Shown here: piece after piece, positions 53,527 through 63,867 of the stretch
Layout: every line of letters begins with the position of its first letter
Position numbering within the stretch: the first letter of the stretch is position 1
Assembly (NCBI GenBank): GCA_963665865.2
Contig: CAXXWF010000001.1
Location: 992,001 to 1,056,000 of the forward strand
DNA length: 64,000 nucleotides
Reading direction: 5' to 3'
Source: PHAA01 sp963665865
GTDB taxonomy: Bacteria > Bacillota > Syntrophomonadia > Syntrophomonadales > Syntrophomonadaceae
Made by a program: the position numbers and the translations under genes
The notes under the pieces: model-generated
Databases searched by the model: none
What the model saw: only the letters and a program-made list of their open reading frames with translations
Told to the model about the DNA's origin: nothing

Positions 53527-54015
53527 ATGCTACAAGCGGAATCCAGTTGTGCTAGAGATTGGAGGACTTCTGATTTACCTCAACCAATTACTAGGGGGAG
53601 AATAGTCAGGAAGACTGTTCATAAAGTAAATAACAAGCGGAAGTTGTATATAAAGACAGCCTTATTGTTTTTCAGTTTCGCATTATTACTGGTTTTTCTA
53701 TGTAACATGAGTTCAACTCTGGGTTATCAGATTGAACAATTGAATGTTGATATACAAAGTTTACAAACAGCCAATAACCGCTTGGATTTTCAAATAGCTG
53801 AAAAAAGTTCCCTTGATAGAGTTGAGCGGGTTGCGGTTACTGATCTCGGTATGTATAAGCCGGATTCTAAAAAATCCATAGCGGTGGAAGTTAAGGCCCA
53901 GCCGGTTCAGGTAGCTAGTCTCGCAGCGACCACACCAGACGATAAGAATATTAGTCAGAAGATATTGAATAAAATGTATAACAGCCTGTCTCGCCTGGCC
54001 CAAAATAGTAAATAA
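53527..54015 (+). CDS. ftsL: Cell division protein FtsL-like
   Basis: A 162-residue bitopic membrane protein: a short basic cytoplasmic N-terminus, one membrane helix (about 42-60, LYIKTALLFFSFALLLVFL), then a coiled-coil leucine-rich segment (about 63-100) and a polar tail. This layout and the place between rsmH and the division penicillin-binding protein mark it as FtsL, which joins DivIC and DivIB in the divisome. FtsL is poorly conserved, so the call leans on context. Confidence 0.8.
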   Translation: MLQAESSCARDWRTSDLPQPITRGRIVRKTVHKVNNKRKLYIKTALLFFSFALLLVFLCNMSSTLGYQIEQLNVDIQSLQTANNRLDFQIAEKSSLDRVERVAVTDLGMYKPDSKKSIAVEVKAQPVQVASLAATTPDDKNISQKILNKMYNSLSRLAQNSK

Positions 54016-54040
54016 TAGATTAAGATGAGGTGGCATATAT

Positions 54041-56155
54041 ATGCAAACTGCCGGTTTGCTTTTGAGAAAGCGTATAGCAACGCTTTTTTTCTTATTTACT
54101 ATTGGTTTTTGTCTATTAGGGGGGAGGATTTTCTGGGTTCAGTTTGTAAAAGGGGCTGAATTATCGGAAATGGCTACTCAGAACCGGATGCGGGATGTAC
54201 CGGTGGAATCCAAACGGGGTATTATATATGACCGTAATGGTAATGAGTTGGCTATTTCAATCAGTGCCGATTCTGTTTATGCAATTCCCGCTGAGGTTGG
54301 CCGTTCCAAAAGGCAAGATGAAGTTGCCCAAAAACTGGCCCAGGTTTTGGGGATGGATCAAACCGGTCTGCTGAAAAAAGTTAGTGCCAATAGTTCTTTT
54401 GAATGGATTAAGCGGCAAATAACCCCCGAACAGGCTCAAAAGATTAGGGATATGAGTCTGCCTGGGATTGACTTAACCGAAGAGAGCCGTCGTTTTTATC
54501 CCAAAGGAACCCTGGCTGCACATGTCCTGGGGATATCCGGAACCGATAATACCGGATTAGAAGGAATAGACTACTTCTATAATGACCTGGTGGGCGGGAC
54601 TAAAGGACGGATTGTTATTGAGCATGATGCTGCCGGGCGCGAGATTCCTGAGGCCACTCACCAATTTATTGCCCCTGTGGATGGGGGCAACCTAGTCCTG
54701 ACTATAGATCAGACCATTCAATATATTGCTGAACGGGAATTGGATAAGGTTTTCACAGAGAGGCAAGCGAAAAACGCGGCCGTTATAGTTATGGATCCTA
54801 AAACAGGGGAAATTCTGGCTATTGCCTCCAGGCCCACTTTTGACCCCAATAATTTTGCGGCCTCTCCCGCCATCAACCGTAGAAATTTTGCTATCAATGA
54901 TTCGTATGAACCTGGCTCAACTATGAAGATAACCACCTCTGCCATGGCCTTGGAGGAAAATGTTGTAAACCGGAACACTCCATTCTTCTGTCCTGGATAT
55001 ATAAAAGTAGGCTCCGAAACAATTGGTTGTCCCAACCAGACACCTCACGGTCAGCAAACTTTTGCCCAGATTGTGGAGAACTCTTGCAATGTTGGTTTTG
55101 TCCAAGTGGGTCTGAATCTAGGCATTGATAAATATTACAAATATCTGGGTGCCTTCGGTTTTGGTAAATTAACTGGAATAGATCTGCCCGGAGAAGCAAA
55201 AGGGATTGTGGTGCCGCAGGCCCGGGCTAAACAGATAGACCTGGCCACAATGGCTATGGGGCAGGCCAACGCGGTAACCACCATACAACTGACCACTGCT
55301 GTGGCAGCAGTTGCTAATGGCGGCAAATTGATGCAGCCCCATTTATTGAAAGAGGTTGTTGATGGTAGTGGCAATGTGATTAAGACTATTGAACCAGAAA
55401 TGGTTAGACAGGTAATTTCTGAAAACACGGCCAAAGAACTGTGCAACATCCTGGAGGGAGAAGTGACGAATGGAACCGGCCGCAATGCCTATATTGAAGG
55501 TTACCATGTGGGCGGCAAGACCGGTACTGCTCAAAAGATTGCTCCAGGTGGAGGTTATTTGCCCGATGAATACGTTGCTTCATTTGTAGGTCTGGCTCCT
55601 TCGGATGATCCCCGTTTAGTATGTATGGTGGTAGTGGATGCACCCAAGGGTTATCCGTACTATGGCGGATGGGTGGCAGCTCCCGCGGCCCGGGAAATAT
55701 TAAATGATTCTTTGCATTACCTGCAAGTGCCTTTACGTCAGGACGACGGCAAGCAGGTACCGGTGGTGGATGAAAACATGATGGTTCCCGATGTGGTAAA
55801 TCTGCCCTTGGCTGATGCTTTAGCCAGTATCAATAGAAGAGGCTTTAAGGCCAAGGTAAGTGGCACCGGCAATATTGTATGGCAGCAGACTCCCCGAGCA
55901 TCAAGTAAATTAACTAAAGGATCTGAGGTTATAATATACATGTCTTCATTTGATAAAGGCAAGCCCGATGGAGAAGTTACTGTACCCGATTTACAGGGTA
56001 AATCGATGAAGGAAGTGGCCAGAATCTTATCTGGGTTAGGCCTGCACCTGCTCCCCGATGGATATGGGATTTCCGCTGGACAGTCTCCTGAAGCGGGCAA
56101 AGTAGTAACGAGCGGCTCAACTATTAAGGTTCGTTTCCAACCCCTGGGTGAATAA
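54041..56155 (+). CDS. spoVD: Division/sporulation penicillin-binding protein (PBP2B/SpoVD type) with PASTA domains
   Basis: A 704-residue class B penicillin-binding protein. It has one N-terminal membrane anchor (about 10-30), the dimerisation domain, and a transpeptidase domain with active-site Ser in EPGSTMKIT, the SxN motif ENSCNVGF and KTGTAQK. The C-terminus carries two PASTA repeats (about 580-640 and 645-704), as in PBP2B and SpoVD. It cross-links peptidoglycan at the septum or in the spore cortex. Only one such gene is in the cluster, so which role it has is open. Confidence 0.92.
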   Translation: MQTAGLLLRKRIATLFFLFTIGFCLLGGRIFWVQFVKGAELSEMATQNRMRDVPVESKRGIIYDRNGNELAISISADSVYAIPAEVGRSKRQDEVAQKLAQVLGMDQTGLLKKVSANSSFEWIKRQITPEQAQKIRDMSLPGIDLTEESRRFYPKGTLAAHVLGISGTDNTGLEGIDYFYNDLVGGTKGRIVIEHDAAGREIPEATHQFIAPVDGGNLVLTIDQTIQYIAERELDKVFTERQAKNAAVIVMDPKTGEILAIASRPTFDPNNFAASPAINRRNFAINDSYEPGSTMKITTSAMALEENVVNRNTPFFCPGYIKVGSETIGCPNQTPHGQQTFAQIVENSCNVGFVQVGLNLGIDKYYKYLGAFGFGKLTGIDLPGEAKGIVVPQARAKQIDLATMAMGQANAVTTIQLTTAVAAVANGGKLMQPHLLKEVVDGSGNVIKTIEPEMVRQVISENTAKELCNILEGEVTNGTGRNAYIEGYHVGGKTGTAQKIAPGGGYLPDEYVASFVGLAPSDDPRLVCMVVVDAPKGYPYYGGWVAAPAAREILNDSLHYLQVPLRQDDGKQVPVVDENMMVPDVVNLPLADALASINRRGFKAKVSGTGNIVWQQTPRASSKLTKGSEVIIYMSSFDKGKPDGEVTVPDLQGKSMKEVARILSGLGLHLLPDGYGISAGQSPEAGKVVTSGSTIKVRFQPLGE

Positions 56156-56366
56156 TAACCCAAAAGAGGGAGAAACTAGTATCCTGTCAATCCTATGTCT
56201 GTATATTATTTGCCCTGACAAATTTTTGCAGGGCAAGGCGGAGGATTGAGTAATGGTGGACGTATTGCTACCCACGACAACACGGTCATGGGGAAATTTG
56301 ACCGACCAGAAGATATAGAATTAGGGTTGACAGGGTACCTGAGGTCTCAGGAAAGGGGGAATAGAT

Positions 56367-57839
56367 TTGGAGCTGGGAGAAATAATGCACGGTATCGATT
56401 ATAAATTGATCACAGGTAAACTAGATCAAGATATTAAGGGAATTAGTTATGATTCTCGAAAAGTAAAACCGGGCGACCTGTTTATCTGTATACCGGGTTA
56501 TAAAACCGACGGACATGAATTCGTAGATCAAGCCCTAAGCAGAGGGGCAGCAGCACTGCTAGCGGAAAAAGAAATGGCAGTCCATACTGAAGCCGTTCTG
56601 TTGTTGACCAGCGATTGCAGAAAAGCCATCCCGGTTGCGGCCTCCAATTTCTACCACCAGCCATCCCACCACATTAAAGTAATCGGAGTGACCGGGACCA
56701 ATGGTAAAACCACCACCACCCATTTGATTAAAGCTATTCTGGAGGAAAAGGGTGAGCGAGTTGGTATCATGGGCACACTTTATGCTCGGATGGGTGCCGC
56801 TGAGAAGACCCTGAGCAACACTACTCCTGAGTCTGTGGACATTGAGGAGTTCCTGAGCCTGGTGCAAAAGGAAAAAGGAGATTATCTGGTTATGGAGGTA
56901 TCCTCTCATGCACTTGCCATGGGCAGAGTGGATAAAATACAGTTTCACGCCGCCGTATTCACAAACCTTACCCAGGACCATCTTGATTATCATCGAACTA
57001 TGGATAAATATAAAGAATCAAAATTAAAATTATTTACTAGGCTCAATAGGGAGGCCGGGTATTTTTCCATAATAAACGCTGATGACCCAGCAGCCCATGA
57101 TTTTATGAAAGCCGGTGCTCCTAACTATTATAGTTACGGAATAACTGAAGAAGCAGATGTAAAAGCCATTAATCTAAAGTTTAGCCTTAAAGGCAGCCAG
57201 TTTACGGTATTTTACCGCGGAAGCAGTTTCGATATTAATATGAAATTGATTGGTCGCTTCAGCGTATATAACGCCTTGGCGGCTATTACTTATGCCTTGG
57301 GAGAAGGGGTGGAAGCGGCCGTTATCAAAAATGCCCTGGAAAAGGTAGATGGTGTAGCGGGCAGGTTCGAACAGGTGGATTGTGGTCAGGACTTTACCGT
57401 AATAATAGACTATGCTCACACCCCAGACGGACTGGAAAATATCCTGCGCACTGGTAGGGAAATCCTGGAGAATCGCCTGATAACAGTTTTTGGCTGCGGG
57501 GGCGACCGAGATAAAACGAAAAGACCGCTGATGGGTAAGATAGCGGCACAATATAGTGATTTCTGTATCGTAACATCTGACAATCCTCGCAGTGAGGAAC
57601 CTGAAGCTATAATTGACGATATTATCCCTGGTTTGATGGAAGTAGAGAATTCGCATTATGCCAAAATAGTTGATAGGCGGGAAGCTATCCATCAAGCCAT
57701 TTGCCTGGCCAAAAAAGGTGATCTGGTTATAATTGCGGGCAAAGGGCATGAAACCTATCAATTGGTTAAGGATCAGGTACTCGAATTTGATGATAAGAAA
57801 GTTGCCGCGGAGTTCTTGAGAGGAAAACTTGAGACATGA
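56367..57839 (+). CDS. murE: UDP-MurNAc-tripeptide synthetase MurE (meso-DAP type)
   Basis: A 490-residue Mur ligase that adds the third residue of the stem peptide. It has GISYDSRKVKPGDLF (N-domain), the P-loop GVTGTNGKTTTT, ELTTPE-like SNTTPESVD and the specificity motif SDNPRSEEP. DNPR signals meso-diaminopimelate, so the peptidoglycan is probably of the DAP type. The start is TTG 56367, 7-8 bases after AAGGGGG; ATG 56385 is the alternative. The gene overlaps murF by 4 bases. The 211 bases before it hold no gene. Confidence 0.97.
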   Translation: MELGEIMHGIDYKLITGKLDQDIKGISYDSRKVKPGDLFICIPGYKTDGHEFVDQALSRGAAALLAEKEMAVHTEAVLLLTSDCRKAIPVAASNFYHQPSHHIKVIGVTGTNGKTTTTHLIKAILEEKGERVGIMGTLYARMGAAEKTLSNTTPESVDIEEFLSLVQKEKGDYLVMEVSSHALAMGRVDKIQFHAAVFTNLTQDHLDYHRTMDKYKESKLKLFTRLNREAGYFSIINADDPAAHDFMKAGAPNYYSYGITEEADVKAINLKFSLKGSQFTVFYRGSSFDINMKLIGRFSVYNALAAITYALGEGVEAAVIKNALEKVDGVAGRFEQVDCGQDFTVIIDYAHTPDGLENILRTGREILENRLITVFGCGGDRDKTKRPLMGKIAAQYSDFCIVTSDNPRSEEPEAIIDDIIPGLMEVENSHYAKIVDRREAIHQAICLAKKGDLVIIAGKGHETYQLVKDQVLEFDDKKVAAEFLRGKLET

Positions 57840-59215
57840 GATTACGTTTGGATTTTGTAATCGCAAGTATGAATGGAAAATTGCTGGCCGGAAACCATAC
57901 CGACTGGGTGATTGGTGTCAGCACCGACTCTCGTATGGTAAAGCCCGGCGAGTTATTTTTCGCTCTTCAGGGCGATAATTTTGACGGTCATGATTATATT
58001 AGCAAGGTATGGGAAGCGGGTGCAGCCGCAGTAGTAGTCTCAAACACTGAGAAGATATCTGCAGCAATTCCAGCCGGAGCTGTTATTCAGGTCAAGAATA
58101 CTCTGGAAGCTTTGCAGCAACTGGCTGGAACGTATCGACAGCTATATAATATTCCCATCGTGGCTGTGACCGGCAGCGTTGGTAAAACCACCACCAAAGA
58201 TATGTTGGCCGAATGTCTGGCCCCGCTTTTCAAAACCTTAAAAACTCCCGGTAACTTTAATAATGAAATTGGACTGCCTTTAACCCTGCTCAATCTTGAG
58301 CCAGAACATGCTGCGGCAGTGGTGGAACTGGGTATGAGTTCCCCGGGTGAAATTGCTCATCTGGCCGAAATAGTTAAGCCTACCTATGCCATTATTACTA
58401 ATGTTGAGCCGGTTCACCTTGAGACTATGGGAACCTTGGAAAATATAGCCCGGGCCAAATGTGAGGTCTTGGATTTCATCGCCCCAGATAAATTTGCACT
58501 TATAAATGGAGACAATGAATTGCTGACCCAAACGGCTTCAAGCTATAAGACCCCTCAATATAAATTTGGTTATGACCAAAAATGTGATATCCGGGTTGTG
58601 AATGTCGCAACGATCCCAACTGGGATAAATGTAATGATTAGTTTGCTGGGCAAAACTGACGTTTTCTATTTTCCGATTCCAGCTAAGCAGCTGGCCCTTA
58701 ACCTGGCAGCCGCAGTGGGGACTGCTTACCTAATGGGGGTCAGTCTCGAAAACATTAAAAAGAGTTTAACCAACTACCGCCCTAGCGGCAACCGCCTCAA
58801 TATTTTGGCCTTACCGGCCGGAGGTTTGGTCATCAATGACACCTACAATGCCAATCCGGTATCCATGATGGCGGCTCTGGAGGTATGCAAAGACTTGGGG
58901 GCCGGGCGGCAAACTGTTGCAGTGCTAGGTGATATGCTAGAATTAGGTGATTATGAAGTTGATGGACATTTGCAGGTTGGTGAAAGAGCCGCCGAGCTGA
59001 ATCTGGATATGTTGGTAACGATTGGAGAACGGGCTGCATATATTGGGCAAGGCGCCATTTTAAATGGAATGCCGGCTGAATTGGTAAGGCATTTTAATAA
59101 CCAAGAAGAAAGTCTACCCTGGTTAAGAAACTGGGTTGGACAACAAGATGTAGTTTTATTTAAAGGTTCGCGAGGTATGGCGTTGGAAAAACTAGTAAAT
59201 AAATGGTTGGCCTAG
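57836..59215 (+). CDS. murF: UDP-MurNAc-tripeptide:D-Ala-D-Ala ligase MurF
   Basis: A 459-residue Mur ligase that adds D-Ala-D-Ala to the tripeptide. It shows STDSRMVKPGELF in the N-domain, the P-loop VTGSVGKTTTKDM, NFNNEIGLPLTLL and the C-terminal VINDTYNANPVSM and VLGDMLELG. The start ATG overlaps the murE stop in ATGA, so synthesis is coupled. It acts in the cytoplasm. Confidence 0.97.
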   Translation: MRLRLDFVIASMNGKLLAGNHTDWVIGVSTDSRMVKPGELFFALQGDNFDGHDYISKVWEAGAAAVVVSNTEKISAAIPAGAVIQVKNTLEALQQLAGTYRQLYNIPIVAVTGSVGKTTTKDMLAECLAPLFKTLKTPGNFNNEIGLPLTLLNLEPEHAAAVVELGMSSPGEIAHLAEIVKPTYAIITNVEPVHLETMGTLENIARAKCEVLDFIAPDKFALINGDNELLTQTASSYKTPQYKFGYDQKCDIRVVNVATIPTGINVMISLLGKTDVFYFPIPAKQLALNLAAAVGTAYLMGVSLENIKKSLTNYRPSGNRLNILALPAGGLVINDTYNANPVSMMAALEVCKDLGAGRQTVAVLGDMLELGDYEVDGHLQVGERAAELNLDMLVTIGERAAYIGQGAILNGMPAELVRHFNNQEESLPWLRNWVGQQDVVLFKGSRGMALEKLVNKWLA

Positions 59216-59237
59216 GCAAACTGTGGAGGTTTCACAA

Positions 59238-60212
59238 ATGCATGAATATATAATTAACACTGGCCTGGCAGCCGGTGTTGCAGTATTGATCTCTCTGGCT
59301 ATGGGGCCATTTATGATTCCTTTTCTCACTCGCCTGAAAGTAGGACAGAATATTAGGGAAGATGGGCCCCGAGGACATTATGCCAAAGCAGGCACCCCCA
59401 CCATGGGAGGGATTATTATTATCACAGCTCTTATGGTGGCCAGCTTTCTATTTGCGGGCAGCAGTAAGGAAGTGCTTACTGCGGTATTAGTGATGTTGGC
59501 TTTTGGTGGTATTGGCTTTTGGGATGATTACATAAAAGTAGTGCTGAAGCGATCGCTGGGACTACGGGCTCGGGAGAAGCTTATTCTGCAATTATTAGTA
59601 GGTTTAATATTTGGCTTGCTGTTGGTCTATTATTTGGGACGAGGTACGGAGGTAATCATTCCCTTTACAGGTACGGTTATAGACCTCGGGTACCTTTACT
59701 TTCCCTTTGTAATTGTGGTTTTGATGTCAAGCGCTAATGGTGCTAATCTAACTGATGGACTAGACGGGCTGGCGGCAGGAGTAACACTATTTATCGCTAT
59801 TGCCCTGGGATTAGTTTGCATTATGACCAACCACGGGAACTTACTGATATTCAGCGGTGCTCTAGGTGGCGCATGTCTGGGATTCTTGTTTTTCAACCGC
59901 CATCCAGCCCGGGTTTTTATGGGCGATACCGGATCTATGGCCTTAGGCGGAGCAGTCGGTGCAGTTGCAGCTATAAGTAAGTCTGAGATCGCATTGGTAA
60001 TTATTGCGGGCGTATATGTGATTGAAACCCTGAGTGTTATTATTCAAGTGATTTCTTTTCAGGCCACCCGGAAAAGAGTTTTTTTAATGGCTCCCTTACA
60101 TCATCATTTTGAATTAAAGGGCTGGAAGGAGTCAATGATAGTAAAACGCTTCTGCTTCATGTCACTTATTTTTGTTATTATTGGTCTATTAGGGTTTAGG
60201 AGTATTGGATAG
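59238..60212 (+). CDS. mraY: Phospho-N-acetylmuramoyl-pentapeptide transferase MraY
   Basis: A 324-residue polytopic membrane enzyme (about ten helices) that moves phospho-MurNAc-pentapeptide to undecaprenyl phosphate, giving lipid I. It has the family motifs KAGTPTMGG, WDDYIKV, SANGANLTDGLDGLA with the catalytic Asp residues, and PLHHHFELKGW. I start at ATG 59238, with GGAGGT 7 bases upstream; the frame is open from GTG 59223. Confidence 0.97.
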   Translation: MHEYIINTGLAAGVAVLISLAMGPFMIPFLTRLKVGQNIREDGPRGHYAKAGTPTMGGIIIITALMVASFLFAGSSKEVLTAVLVMLAFGGIGFWDDYIKVVLKRSLGLRAREKLILQLLVGLIFGLLLVYYLGRGTEVIIPFTGTVIDLGYLYFPFVIVVLMSSANGANLTDGLDGLAAGVTLFIAIALGLVCIMTNHGNLLIFSGALGGACLGFLFFNRHPARVFMGDTGSMALGGAVGAVAAISKSEIALVIIAGVYVIETLSVIIQVISFQATRKRVFLMAPLHHHFELKGWKESMIVKRFCFMSLIFVIIGLLGFRSIG

Positions 60213-60222
60213 GGGCGAAGAA

Positions 60223-61602
60223 ATGAATTGTTTGGGCAAGAGAATTTTATTGATTGGCATCGCTAGAAGTGGTACGGCAGCTGCGGTTGTCTTACATAAA
60301 AGAGGTGCACAGTTATCTGCCTATGATGCGAAAACAAGGCAAGAAATTGAGCCAGAGGTAGTTCAACTGGAAGAAATGGGTGTCACCGTTTTTGCCGGAG
60401 AATACCCTCCCGTGACCAAAGAAAGCCTGGATATGATGGTGGTTAGTCCCGGTGTATCTCTGGAAATTGTTCCGCTGCAGGAAGCTTATAAGTTAGGAAT
60501 ACCTGTGATTGGCGAATTGGAATTGGCCTATCGCCTTAAATCAGAGCGGGTGGAGATGTATGCTGTTACAGGAACCAATGGCAAAACAACTACCACCGCC
60601 TTATTACATGATATTTTGCAAAAGGACGGACGTAATGCCGCTGCTGGCGGTAACATAGGGGTAGCCCTTTGCAGTTTGGTTGACGAGATGGAAGCAGGAG
60701 AAATTGCCGTTGAAGTGTCGAGCTTTCAGCTGCAAACCGTTGAATATTTTCGGCCGCATATTTGTGCGGTTTTAAACATTACGCCCGACCACCTTGATCG
60801 GCATAAAACCATGGAGGAATATGTCAGAACCAAAAGCAAAATATTTGGGCAGCAAACTCCTGACGATTATCTAATTCTTAATTATGAAGATGAAAGGGTG
60901 CGCGAGTTTAACAGTTTGACCAAATCAAAGGTTGTATATTTTTCTGCTGAGCGAATACTCTCAAAAGGTGTGTTTGTGGATGAACAGTCTATTTGCGTAG
61001 CCTGGAACGGGAAAAAGGAAGTTTTGGCTCCGCTCTGCGATATTCTCCTGCGCGGTAAACACAATCTCGAAAACATCTTGGGCGCAGTTGCCATGGCATA
61101 TATGGCCGGGGTTAGTGGACCAGTCATTCGCCGGTCCCTGAGTAGTTTCAAAGGGGTACGCCACAGATTGGAAGAAGTAGCCTTGCATAAAGGGGTTCTT
61201 TATATTAATGATTCCAAAGGCACCAATCCCGATTCTACTATAAAAGCCCTTGAATCCTTTGATCAGCCGATCGTGTTGATTGCCGGCGGGAGAGCCAAAG
61301 GAGGAGATTACTCCACAGTTGCCGGTTTGATAGCCAGCAAGGTAAGGGAACTAGTATTAGTAGGAGAGGCCAAGGAACTGTTAAAAAGTGCCGTAATGGA
61401 TTATTCCTTCAGGAATATACATGAAGTAGAAGATTTCGATGCAGCCGTTAATAAGGCCAGTGAACTTGCTCACCCTGGAGATGTGGTTTTACTGTCGCCA
61501 GCCTGTGCCAGCTGGGATATGTTCCCTAGCTATGAACATCGCGGCGATCTATTCTGCGAACTGGTAGCCAGGATAATAGCAGGAAATAAACGAGAAGGCT
61601 AA
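60223..61602 (+). CDS. murD: UDP-MurNAc-L-Ala:D-Glu ligase MurD
   Basis: A 459-residue Mur ligase that adds D-glutamate to UDP-MurNAc-L-Ala. It shows LLIGIARSGTAAA near the N-terminus, VVSPGVSLE, the P-loop VTGTNGKTTTTALL, EVSSFQLQ and LNITPDHLDRH, and the C-terminal YINDSKGTNPDS and LLSPACASWDMF. ATG 60223 has AGGGGC about 7 bases upstream; TTG 60205 overlaps mraY and is less likely. Confidence 0.97.
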   Translation: MNCLGKRILLIGIARSGTAAAVVLHKRGAQLSAYDAKTRQEIEPEVVQLEEMGVTVFAGEYPPVTKESLDMMVVSPGVSLEIVPLQEAYKLGIPVIGELELAYRLKSERVEMYAVTGTNGKTTTTALLHDILQKDGRNAAAGGNIGVALCSLVDEMEAGEIAVEVSSFQLQTVEYFRPHICAVLNITPDHLDRHKTMEEYVRTKSKIFGQQTPDDYLILNYEDERVREFNSLTKSKVVYFSAERILSKGVFVDEQSICVAWNGKKEVLAPLCDILLRGKHNLENILGAVAMAYMAGVSGPVIRRSLSSFKGVRHRLEEVALHKGVLYINDSKGTNPDSTIKALESFDQPIVLIAGGRAKGGDYSTVAGLIASKVRELVLVGEAKELLKSAVMDYSFRNIHEVEDFDAAVNKASELAHPGDVVLLSPACASWDMFPSYEHRGDLFCELVARIIAGNKREG

Positions 61603-61622
61603 TGGGGAAGGGGGAGTGAGAA

Positions 61623-62723
61623 GTGAGGCTGAAGAAAGGGCCACCTGACTTTGTGTTGTTTATTACTACCCTTACGTTATTAGGAATCGGTCTAGTCATG
61701 GTTTTCAGTTCCAGCGCCGTAACCGCCAGTGTTACCTACGGTGATGCCTACTATTTTTTTAAGAAACAGCTTATCTGGGCAGTTGTTGGTTTAGCTGCCA
61801 TGTTAATAGTTATGAAACTGAACTTTTTTAAGCTGAAAGATTTCGCTATTCCGCTGGTTGTTTTTTCAGTTATATGCTTAATACTGGTTATTACTCCTTT
61901 AGGGATGGATGTGAAAGGGTCTAGCCGCTGGTTTAATTTCGGCTTCTTGCGCTTTTCACCTTCTGAACTAGCCAAGATAGCAATTGTAATGTTTTTCGCT
62001 CGGGCTCTGGATATAAAACTGGATAAAATCTCTTCTTTCACCAAGGGCGTATTGCCATTTTTGGCAATGCTGGCGGTTATCTGCGGTTTAATAATGCTGC
62101 AGCCTGATCTGGGTACTGCCTTTACGATTGCCGGTACCATGTTCTTTATGCTTATGATAGCCGGCGCCCAATGGATTCATCTGGGCTTAATTACTTTAAG
62201 CGGTATTGCGGCGGTAGCGGCGGCCATTATCTTTGAACCCTATCGAATGGAGCGGGTTACTGCTTTTTTGAACCCCTGGAAATATGCCAGTGATGAAGGA
62301 TTTCAGACCATACAATCCCTATATGCCCTGGGATCGGGCGGACTTTTCGGCATGGGGTTGGGCAGAAGCCGACAGAAGTTTTTCTATTTGCCAGAACAAC
62401 ATACAGATTTCATATTTGCTATACTAGGTGAAGAATTGGGATTTATAGGTGCCAGCCTGGTTGTCGCTCTGTTTTTGCTTTTTGCCTGGAGAGGGTTTAA
62501 AATTGCAATTAATGCGCCGGATAATTTTTCGCGGCTTTTGGCTGCCGGAATTACGATTATGATAACCTTCCAGGCAGCCATCAACATTGGGGTGGTATCA
62601 GGAGCCCTGCCGGTAACGGGGATAACCCTTCCGTTCATTAGCTATGGCGGAACGTCTTTGCTCTTTACTATGATAGGTGTGGGTTTACTATTGAACATAT
62701 CGCGATATAGCTCGCAGAACTGA
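61623..62723 (+). CDS. ftsW: Lipid II polymerase FtsW/SpoVE
   Basis: A 366-residue SEDS-family membrane protein with about ten helices. It shows MVFSSSAVTA early, KGSSRWFNFGFLRFSPSELAK, LQPDLGTAF, GLGRSRQKFFYLPEQHTDF and the C-terminal FISYGGTSLLF, all typical of FtsW/SpoVE. It polymerises glycan strands with the class B penicillin-binding protein encoded upstream. The start is GTG 61623 after GGGGGAGTGAGAA. Whether it is the vegetative or spore form cannot be told here. Confidence 0.95.
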   Translation: MRLKKGPPDFVLFITTLTLLGIGLVMVFSSSAVTASVTYGDAYYFFKKQLIWAVVGLAAMLIVMKLNFFKLKDFAIPLVVFSVICLILVITPLGMDVKGSSRWFNFGFLRFSPSELAKIAIVMFFARALDIKLDKISSFTKGVLPFLAMLAVICGLIMLQPDLGTAFTIAGTMFFMLMIAGAQWIHLGLITLSGIAAVAAAIIFEPYRMERVTAFLNPWKYASDEGFQTIQSLYALGSGGLFGMGLGRSRQKFFYLPEQHTDFIFAILGEELGFIGASLVVALFLLFAWRGFKIAINAPDNFSRLLAAGITIMITFQAAINIGVVSGALPVTGITLPFISYGGTSLLFTMIGVGLLLNISRYSSQN

Positions 62724-62733
62724 GGTGCACCGG

Positions 62734-63828
62734 ATGAAAATAATTCTAACCGGAGGGGGAACAGGCGGACATATATATCCGGCCCTGGCTATTGCCAGTG
62801 AATTAAAGCATAGAGTACCTTCGGTAGAACTATTGTATGTAGGAACTGCGAGAGGTTTGGAGAGTAAAATAGTACCCCCGCTGGGAATTCCATTTAAAAC
62901 CATTGATATTACTGGTATAGACCGATCCTCCATGCTCAAAGCCGGCAAAACCCTGATTAAGTTTCCTTTCAGCTTTTTTCAAGCGCGCGATATCATTAAA
63001 GAATTCCAACCTAATATTATTGTTGGTACAGGAGGATATGTATCTTTCCCTGTGGTTTTGGCTGGTACATTCATGGATATTAGAACTGTCATTCATGAAC
63101 AGAATGCCATCCCTGGTTTAGCCAATCGGAATCTGGCCCGCAGAGTCGATTGCGTACTACTAACCTTTGAAGAAGCTCGCAAATATTTGGATGCGAAAAA
63201 CATCAAACTAACCGGATTGCCGGTGCGCCCAGAGATTATGTCGTTAGATCGCCAGAAATTACGGGCTAATACCGGGGGGGGAGAATTTACCTTATTGGCT
63301 TTTGGAGGCAGTCTGGGCTCCAGCAGCATTAACCAGGCTATGCTGACCATTGTTGAGCGTTATCGCCATGAACACATCAAGCTCATATGGATTACCGGTC
63401 AGGCAGGGTATGAAGATATACAGTACGCTCTGCCGAAGAAAGTTGATGTTAAATCTCTGATTTGTAATTTAACTATGGTGCCATATATGTATAATATGGA
63501 AGAGGCTTTAGCCCTGGCTGACTTGGCTGTATGCCGGGCTGGTGCCAGTACGGTATGCGAACTTGAATTTCTCGGTGTACCTGCCATCTTTGTGCCCTAC
63601 CCCTATGCAGCGGAAAACCATCAGGAGAAAAACGCCCGCGCTTTGGTGGAAAAAAATGCGGCTGAAATGGTTATCGATGAATTCCTGGATGGGGATACTT
63701 TATATAATAAAATTCAAAACCTCAGACATGACGGTCAGAAGCTGCATGAAATGGGACTGAATATGCTAAAAGAAGCTAGGCCCAATGCTTTGCAAGATAT
63801 TGTTGATGAAATCCTGGCAGTGTCGTAA
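62734..63828 (+). CDS. murG: UDP-GlcNAc:lipid I transferase MurG
   Basis: A 364-residue GT-B glycosyltransferase that makes lipid II at the inner membrane face. It has the N-terminal TGGGTGGHIYPALAIA, GTGGYVSFP, HEQNAIPGLANR and, in the C-terminal domain, GGSLGSSSINQ and the UDP-GlcNAc site CRAGASTVCELEFLGVPAIF-type. I start at ATG 62734, with GAGGTG upstream; GTG 62725 is open. It ends the cluster in this window. Confidence 0.97.
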   Translation: MKIILTGGGTGGHIYPALAIASELKHRVPSVELLYVGTARGLESKIVPPLGIPFKTIDITGIDRSSMLKAGKTLIKFPFSFFQARDIIKEFQPNIIVGTGGYVSFPVVLAGTFMDIRTVIHEQNAIPGLANRNLARRVDCVLLTFEEARKYLDAKNIKLTGLPVRPEIMSLDRQKLRANTGGGEFTLLAFGGSLGSSSINQAMLTIVERYRHEHIKLIWITGQAGYEDIQYALPKKVDVKSLICNLTMVPYMYNMEEALALADLAVCRAGASTVCELEFLGVPAIFVPYPYAAENHQEKNARALVEKNAAEMVIDEFLDGDTLYNKIQNLRHDGQKLHEMGLNMLKEARPNALQDIVDEILAVS

Positions 63829-63867
63829 TTACTTAACTTTCGCAGTTGACAGCCGATACAATATAAA

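Noticed and set aside
57174..57866. 230-codon minus-strand open frame over murE
   Set aside because: It is antisense to murE with no sign of a real protein.
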